A stretch of DNA of 64,000 nucleotides. Source: Fulvia fulva. Taxonomy: Eukaryota; Ascomycota; Dothideomycetes; Mycosphaerellales; Mycosphaerellaceae. The position numbers were made by a program, and so were the translations under genes. Positions within the stretch are counted from its first letter, which is position 1, and every line of letters starts with the position of its first letter. Under the pieces are notes generated by a model. The model was not told the DNA's origin, ran no database searches, and worked only from the letters and a program-made list of their open reading frames with translations. Shown here piece by piece: positions 57,687-64,000 of the stretch. The stretch is taken from assembly GCF_020509005.1 (NCBI RefSeq), contig NC_063018.1, forward strand, positions 4,092,001 through 4,156,000, written 5' to 3'.

Positions 57687-57698
57687 GGGCTTATAGCC
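57687..57698 (-). other. Primer-binding site of copia D (initiator-tRNA half type)
   Basis: The minus strand directly after the LTR reads GGCTATAAGCCC. The anticodon arm of eukaryotic initiator tRNA-Met contains GGGCTCATAACC, whose complement is GGTTATGAGCCC. There are two mismatches, one of them a RIP-type G-to-A. Copia-group elements prime from such a cleaved tRNA half. Confidence 0.6.
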
Positions 57699-57933
57699 TA
57701 TTAAATAGGTACGGGTAGATATTAGTGGAGTGGAGTAAGAGATCAATCTTTAACTGACTAATAGTACGAGTATATAGCAATATATTAGGAACTAATATGT
57801 TGATTATGTTGGATGTCTATCTAAGCTAAAGGGGAGAGAAGATATCTCCCTATAAGCTAAGTTATCGTAGATGCCTTAGGCTACTAGATCACTTCCTAAT
57901 TATTGACTCCCTTTGAGATACTACATCTTAATA
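57699..57933 (-). repeat. 5' LTR of D
   Basis: It starts tattaaataggtacggg and ends catcttaata. It differs from the left LTR mostly by RIP-type transitions. Confidence 0.9.
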
Positions 57934-60900
57934 GGAACCGTTATTCTATATATAATATAATTACGGACGAATCTCTTAATCGCTTATACTATACGTAGCT
58001 AGCGGTAGTATCTACTAATCAACTCGAATGACTTTTTACGGCCGGGATGCCTAGCCGCGGGTATGTCGTAGAAACGTTTCGTAATTAGAGTACGAAGTTC
58101 TACTATACTAGTAACTTCTAGGACAAATAAGCTATATCCTCCGTAGGCGTTCTTTATATAGATTATGCTATCTTCTACTTTAGACGTACGATCGTCGATC
58201 TTATATTTACGTAATAGGGGTACTTACTAGTTCTAGGATAGCTGTTATATAGTAGCCTAAACGGTCTCTTCGTTATATAGAGCCTTAACTTATATAAGTA
58301 AATCCTACTATACTACCTACTACGCTACCTCCCCCTCCCGTAGCTCGCTTGAATTGAGCTTGATATCGAGGCGTACGGGCGGTAGGATGACCTAGCTCTA
58401 ATACTATAGACGTAGATCGCTTAGATCCGACGATAGATCTTACGATCGTCTAGTAAGACTGTTAGGCTTTATACCCTATATACCTAGACGATAGGTGATT
58501 TTAAATACGAACTGTACTAGGAACTATACCTAGCGTACCTACCGTCTATTAAGTTGTTTCGTGCTTATAAAGTATTCTAGGTTCTTATAATCGGAGTAGA
58601 TAATAACGGGGTTATTGTCTATATCCTTTATATTCTCGAAACGGTATCTATATTATCGTCCAAGTTGACGGTAAGCTTAGGTCTCTATTCTTCGAAGGCG
58701 AGGACGATAGCCAATAGTTCCTTGTCGTAAATCTCGTAGTTATACTCCTATAGTAACATCTTCTTAGATATATATACTACCGGTCTCTAGACGTCTTCGT
58801 GTTTCTATAAAATTACTACTATAGTAACGAAATCTAAGGCATCTGTTTCGACTATAGTTTCTAACCCTAGTACGAAGTATACGAGTACCGTGTTCGTTAA
58901 GAATGTATCTTTTAATCCTTAGAAGGCTACTTCGTATTCTATTGTCTAAACGAATAGTATCGGCTTGCTATTCTTACTAGTCTTTATCAAATTCGTAAGG
59001 GGTACATAGATTTTAGAGAAGTTCTATATAAACCTTCGATAGAAGGTTCCGAACCTAAGGAATGCTTATATATCCTTTAGGCATATTAGAGTAAGCTAGT
59101 TCTTAACTACGTCGACCTTTTCTAGGTCTATACGGATACCGTCGACTCCTATAATAACACTAAGGTACTTCGTCTCTATTTAGTAGAACTCGTATTTGTC
59201 GATGTCTAATTGTAGGCCGGCTTCACGTATACGCTATAGCACTTTACGTACGTGTTATATATATTCCTCGAGTGTGTCGCTAAAGATTAGGATATTATCT
59301 AGGTATACTAAACAGAAGTTATCGAGATACTCCCTAAGCGCATCGTTAATATATACTTAGAATGTTCCTAGAGTATTATATAGGCCGAAAGGCATTACTA
59401 TACACTCGAATTGACTATAGCGAGTACTAAACGTAGTTTTCTATTCGTGGCCCTCCGTAATACGAATACGGTTAAAGGTAGAGATAACATCGAGTTTAGT
59501 AAAGTACTTCTTCCTATTTAGACGGTTTAGCGTTTCTTAGAATAGCGGTATTAGGTATCTACTTTTGACCGTAAGGGCATTAAGAACTCTATAGTCGATA
59601 TAGACCCGTAGACCGCCGCCTAGTTTACGTATAATTAGCACTAGTATAGAAGCCGGGCCCGTGCTTTGTTATATCGCTCTAGATTCTAGCTAATTATCGA
59701 CCTACTTCTTAACTACCTTATTCTCGCGAGACGACATTACGTATAGCCGCTTAAAAGAAGGTGACTTGGTTTCGTCTTTAAGGTGTATTTTATAGTCTTT
59801 ACTAGGGCGGTAAGGTAGGATCTTCGATATATCCTAACGGTTAAAACAGTCCTCGAAATCGTATAGTTCCTAGGGCAAGTAGACCTTAGTATCTTAGTCC
59901 TTATCTTTACCTTTTATAAATCTATCGAAGTGGTTATTCACTATTATTATATATACTGTTAAGGGGTTTGCTAACTATACCTTCCGAAGGTTTATAGCGT
60001 AGAGCCTAGTAGGATCGAAGTCTTACCTAGTCGCTACTATTACGTAGGCTCGTAATAGATTAGCGTAGTGCTTCTAACTAGGTAGTATAATTCACATTAT
60101 ATAGACTTCCGCTCCTTTCTTACGAGCTAGTTTTACTACGTAGGCCGCGGAGATGTTTACGATATCGATCTCTAGTTCTAGTTCGACAACTCGTTACTTT
60201 TGTTTCGTATATCGGTACGGTCGCTTTAACGTCTTAACGCCGTCTACCGGCAACGGTTATCGAGTATATATACGGAAGTCATCCTCTTCGTCCTCGAACG
60301 TCGTATAGAACTGTAGTTAGGGTATATACTTAGGTAACGATAGCGTAGGAGCGGTGACTTCGTCGGGGTTATCTTCTACTATCGGCGGTCAATAATTGCC
60401 TAATAGTACTAGCGTAGCTAGATAGTTAATAGACTATACTATTAGGTACTTATTAGACCTCTAGTTTGCCTTATAGGTACGGCATTTCAAATGATTTATT
60501 ATTATAATGCCCTTCTCCTATTATATCTCTAGTTCGTAGTCTACGAACTAACTAGAGCCGAGTACGATGTTATACTCTAGTAATTCTACTAAGTAGTAGC
60601 TAAGGATTTCGACGTGGCCGCCGACATTAAAAGGAAAGTACGTAGACTCGGTAATAAGCTCCTTAGCGGAGCCGCTATTAGCTAGTCCTAATTAAAGAGG
60701 TTCTTCCTAGAGTCGAGGAAGATTATATATACGAGCGTATATAGAATTTATGTACTAAGAGGTAGCACTATAATTAAGGAAGGCAAGAGCTTAATTACTA
60801 TCTATACTACTAGGCATTATAAGGTAAGGGGACACTCTCGGCCTTAGTACCCCTCGTATAATAGGCGGTATTAGAGAGCTTACTAATATACGTAAAGCGT

Positions 60901-60950
60901 ACTCTAGTCCTTATATTACCGTATCTCGCTATATTTCCTCCTTAGTATTA
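57934..60950 (-). pseudogene. E pol relic, 5' part: protease, RT, RNase H
   Basis: The frame resumes after ggaac (57934-57938). RNase H and integrase junction material lies near 58400-58800. The RT shows VYLDNILIF near 59285-59315 (YLDD with the second aspartate lost by TpG-to-TpA) and a KLGGGLRVYIDYRVLNAL-type stretch near 59575-59640. The limits are approximate and all frames are broken. Confidence 0.7.
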
Positions 60951-63100
60951 TATTTATAAGTAGGACTAACGGTTATTATACTCAAGCGTTAGTCTAGCTA
61001 TTTCCCTATTACTAAGGGTTAGCCGGTGGTCTATGTTATAGAGCTAGTATTCGCGCGCGGCGGAGGGCGCTTATACTACTTAATAGGGTAGTCTAGCGAG
61101 TATAAGTTATAGTCTATACGGCGGTAGCGGACATAACCGCCTACTACGATAATACTAGCCCTCTCCTTAGGCTCGAGCTTCTTAAGTTCCTTAAATTCGC
61201 GCGGTATCTAAGCGTATAGCTTAAGGCCTAAACCTTAGGCTACGCCGGGCGCGGTAGGTATAGTACCGTTACTACCGCTAGTACTACGAGGTAGTCGTAG
61301 TATAGCTAGGGTCTTTGACTTTAGGCGCTCGAACTTGGCTTCGAGCTTATAGTATAGGTCGACTAAGTCTTCGCGGTCCTTAGTCTCTATAGGTAGTGCC
61401 TCTATATATTTGTAGTTAAGCTTGCCCCCGAGTAGGCGGTAATTAGTCTTAGCTAATAGGTCGTATAAGTTACGCTATTCGTCGTACTTAGCGATGAAAA
61501 TGGAAAATGACTCGTTCTTACCCTACTATAAGACCTAGAGCTTCTAGAAGGCCTTGCCTACGACGTCCTTCTTACTATACCGATCGATAAGGAATTGGAT
61601 TATACTATCGATAGACTTAAAGGGGTTAACGTAATTACGCTTAGTACGCTTAGAGAGTACTCGCGGATTATATAGCTAGTACGGGTACCCGTCGAGGTAG
61701 TTAAGAATATAGCGTAGTCCGTCCTCGATAGTCTAGAACTATATTACGGACAGCTTGATCTCTAGCTAATCGAGCTAACGGTCAAAGTTTATATTCTTAT
61801 TATCGAACTTACATTCTAGGTCCTTAACTAACTTGTTAGTATATATAATATTAACGGAGGGTTCGATAGTAGTGAACTAGCTAATAGCGGTATTACTAGT
61901 TACCCTAGAAGCACTACTAGGTGTGCCCTAGCGTTCTCGTCGTAAGGAGTTATAGCGTAGGTAACGGCGTAGTCGACTATTATCTCTACCTTTATCGTTA
62001 TTATAGTTGTCTCCGCCGTTATCGCTACTACCTCTACTACCTCCTCGCCGGGTACCTCTACCTATACGGTCCTACTAAGTAGGAGGCGTAGGTAATCGTG
62101 AAACACCGTTACGACGAGGGGAGTAGACGCGGACCTAACGACTATAGTCATTATTATTATTACCGTTAGTACCGCTAGTATCGCTAGTACCGTTCGTGTC
62201 CTTAGCTACTAGCTAAGCCTTTAGCTCTATTACCTCCTTATTTAGAGCCTAATTGCGCTTAGATAGGGCTTTAATGTCCTTAGGTAATATACCTACCTAC
62301 GACTCCTCGACCTATCCGAAGAGCGTATCGTTATCCTATCGGAGGCGCTAATTAGCTTCGTAAAGGTCTTATATCTAACTCTTATACTTCTAGTATTTGT
62401 TAAAGTAGAATATAAAGAGGCCCTTAATATCCTTATCCTTTTCGAGTTGACTAAGACTCTCGGATACGATGTTACGTTCCTTCTTAATATCGGCGTACTT
62501 ACGCTATATAACCTTATTAGCCTTCTTTAGGGACTCGACCTAGTTAAAAAGTATAATAAAGTCTGACTATATCTAGCAAACGAGGTGAAATATAATCTCC
62601 GGGTATACTATAGTACGAGTCGCGAACTTAGCTAGGCTCTTAATAGTAGTATACTCTAAGGCGATTGCCTACTCCTTAGGTTAGCGTATGTTCTTAGTTT
62701 TACTATCTTGTATAGATATATTATCTCTTGACTCTATAATCTTATACACCTTGATTCCTCCTTCTTCTAAGATCTATTCTTCGTTAAGGAATTGTACGAA
62801 GTTAATAGGGTCGGAGGTTAAGGTAAACTACTATTCTTTAGGTAGTAGATCCTTCTCGATCTCTTGTTATTCGGCGGCGAAGTTCGAGTCGTCGTCGGAA
62901 GGGAAGGCACCTAGGGCGGTATCGGTGCCTAGGTTATCGAGTGTCTACGTTTTAGTAGATACGGTTAGGAAAAGCTTAGCGCGTACGAGCAACTAACGCT
63001 TATACTTACTAAGATCTAGATAAAGAGGTTACTTAGGTAAGAGCACCCCGTTAGTAGTACTACCGGGTGTAGCTATGTTGAACTATTACGTAGTAGATGA
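60951..63100 (-). pseudogene. E gag relic
   Basis: It is assigned by position between pol and the 5' leader on the same strand. Long stop-poor stretches suggest coiled, charged sequence, but no zinc knuckle could be read with confidence. Confidence 0.4.
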
Positions 63101-63149
63101 GACTGCTCTCTTAGTAGGTATATAAGGGCCCTATAAGAGTAGGGAGGCG

Positions 63150-63230
63150 CGCGTTTTACGCGAAGGAGAGAGGTGATCTATTGACTTAACTAATACGTTT
63201 ATTTGCGCGACTATAGTTATTATTAGTACG
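63150..63230. repeat. 81-bp direct repeat in the E leader, copy 1
   Basis: It begins cgcgttttacgcgaagg and ends attattagtacg. It is repeated 53 bases downstream with two transitions. Confidence 0.85.
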
Positions 63231-63283
63231 CCTATACGCGCGACTCGACGGTTAGTAACTATAGTAAACTTGACCTGCCTTAA

Positions 63284-63364
63284 CGCGTTTTACGCGAAGG
63301 AGAGAGGTGATCTATTGACTTAACTAATACGCTTGTTTGCGCGACTATAGTTATTATTAGTACG
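63284..63364. repeat. 81-bp direct repeat in the E leader, copy 2
   Basis: It is the same length and ends as copy 1. Together with the spacer it forms a 134-base period just inside the 5' LTR of E. Confidence 0.85.
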
Positions 63365-63419
63365 ATTTGATTATAACTACTAGCCTAACTAGATAGGCCG
63401 CTTATAAGACCGAACAAAC

Positions 63420-63569
63420 TATTACGGGTAGTGATCTATACGACGATAGTATAGGATTACCGTAGAACAAGCGTTATTTAGTAAGGCTACGAAAGAGAAG
63501 CGCGAAGCGCGCGAGATAACTAAGGAAGCGCTAAGGCGCGCGACGTTACGGTAGTAGTAAACCGTAATA
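63420..63569 (-). repeat. 5' LTR of E
   Basis: This is the uninterrupted 150-bp LTR, tattacgggtag to accgtaata, followed by ctaac. Confidence 0.93.
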
Positions 63570-63574
63570 CTAAC

Positions 63575-64000
63575 CGAGTTCTTCCTACCGGATCTCCTCT
63601 TCAAGTTCTTATCGTATAGCTTTAGCGGCCTCGGCTCGTACTCTTAATGCCTATATACTAGACCTAGTTCGAGGATTCGGGTTCTTTATAATTCCTACTA
63701 GAGCTTTGCCTCGAGATTTATTACTCTAGATTAGGTAGGCCTTAACCTTAACCTCGTCGTAGTTTATAATCCTGCTCCCTTATAGAGCCGGTTCTTCTTC
63801 TTCTTCTTCCTTAAACTAGATCTAGTAACTACTAGCGGCCGTCGGTTACTACCTAGATCTAATATCTTAAGGGCCGTATTCTATAAGGTGTCGGTTATTA
63901 GGTAGAGGTTTAGAGTAGTTAGGAAGCTTTACGCTTAAGACACCTATATAATCTCGACCTATCTATTGTTTCCGAAGCGTAGGGATTTTTATGTCCTTAT
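63575..64000 (-). pseudogene. Continuation of gypsy J beyond element E
   Basis: By the ctaac duplication this is the sequence that adjoined 41334 before E inserted, so it should be the upstream part (gag or protease side) of J. It contains a (ctt)n run near 63788. No domain was recognised. It continues past the window. Confidence 0.45.

Larger units (their letters stand above)
47925..57933 (-). mobile_element. Copia relic D, TSD ggaac, hosting A-family copy I
   Basis: LTRs of 234-235 bp bound it, with ggaac at 47920-47924 and 57934-57938. The minus strand carries gag, integrase, RT and RNase H relics in Ty1/copia order. A half-tRNA primer site adjoins the 5' LTR. RIP is moderate to heavy. 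Confidence 0.93.
41340..63569 (-). mobile_element. Chromovirus relic E, TSD ctaac, hosting LINE G and copia D
   Basis: The 150-bp LTRs (tattacgggtag... to ...ccgtaata) are exact in length once LINE G is removed from the left one. The duplication ctaac is at 41335-41339 and 63570-63574. A polypurine tract lies at 46499. Without its passengers E is about 7.2 kb. It is saturated with RIP. Confidence 0.93.

Noticed and set aside
62688..62996. 102-codon plus-strand frame
   Set aside because: It is antisense to the gag region of E and has no recognisable domain.
63150..63364. CRISPR-like or satellite array
   Set aside because: There are only two units, they lie in a retrotransposon leader, and the setting is fungal.

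Overview
The window looks like a transposon graveyard from a filamentous ascomycete (Pezizomycotina). Three things point there: chromodomain Ty3/gypsy elements, Tad1-like LINEs and Fot1/pogo DNA transposons; copies of the same element differing almost only by CpA-to-TpA and TpG-to-TpA changes (repeat-induced point mutation, RIP); and a cysteine-rich secreted-type protein at the left border. The species cannot be named from this sequence. I see no host gene after about base 200, and no tRNA, rRNA or CRISPR array.

Layout. 1-1000 is essentially free of RIP and holds the 3' end of a small cysteine-rich gene, an unassigned stretch and the start of a Fot1-like element. 1000-4095 holds RIP-degraded Fot1/pogo elements (one plus, two minus strand) and a clean solo LTR (TSD ttgcc). 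4096-18566 is a degraded minus-strand chromovirus, B. It was entered by a 5'-truncated LINE and, inside one of its own LTRs, by an intact chromovirus, A (12280-18416, TSD ttacg). 18576-25086 is C, a saturated RIP relic of the A family (TSD acgaa), itself entered by a clean copia solo LTR. 25.1-28.2 kb holds a plus-strand chromovirus fragment (L), a pair of 110-bp repeats and LTR-like DNA. 28.3-35.6 kb is a copia relic (F) entered by a full-length LINE (H). 36.4-41.3 kb is another gypsy relic (J), which resumes at 63575. Between its two halves sits E (41340-63569, TSD ctaac), a chromovirus relic holding a LINE (G) in its 3' LTR and a copia (D, TSD ggaac). D in turn holds a truncated A-family copy (I).

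The only element with open genes is A. Gag carries a CCHC knuckle. Pol has protease, RT, RNase H, integrase and chromodomain in order, joined to Gag by an apparent -1 frameshift at a GGAAAAA site. A nine-base match between the leader just inside the LTR and a site inside the LTR, with a matched base change in C, suggests Tf1-type self-priming. A would also be the candidate source of Gag and Pol for its relatives.

Relative ages can be read from nesting and RIP load. A and two solo LTRs are clean; G and I are partly mutated; B, C, E, F, H, J, K and L are saturated. Boundaries given with matching TSDs are firm. Inner limits of degraded genes are approximate because they rest on reading through many stop codons by eye.
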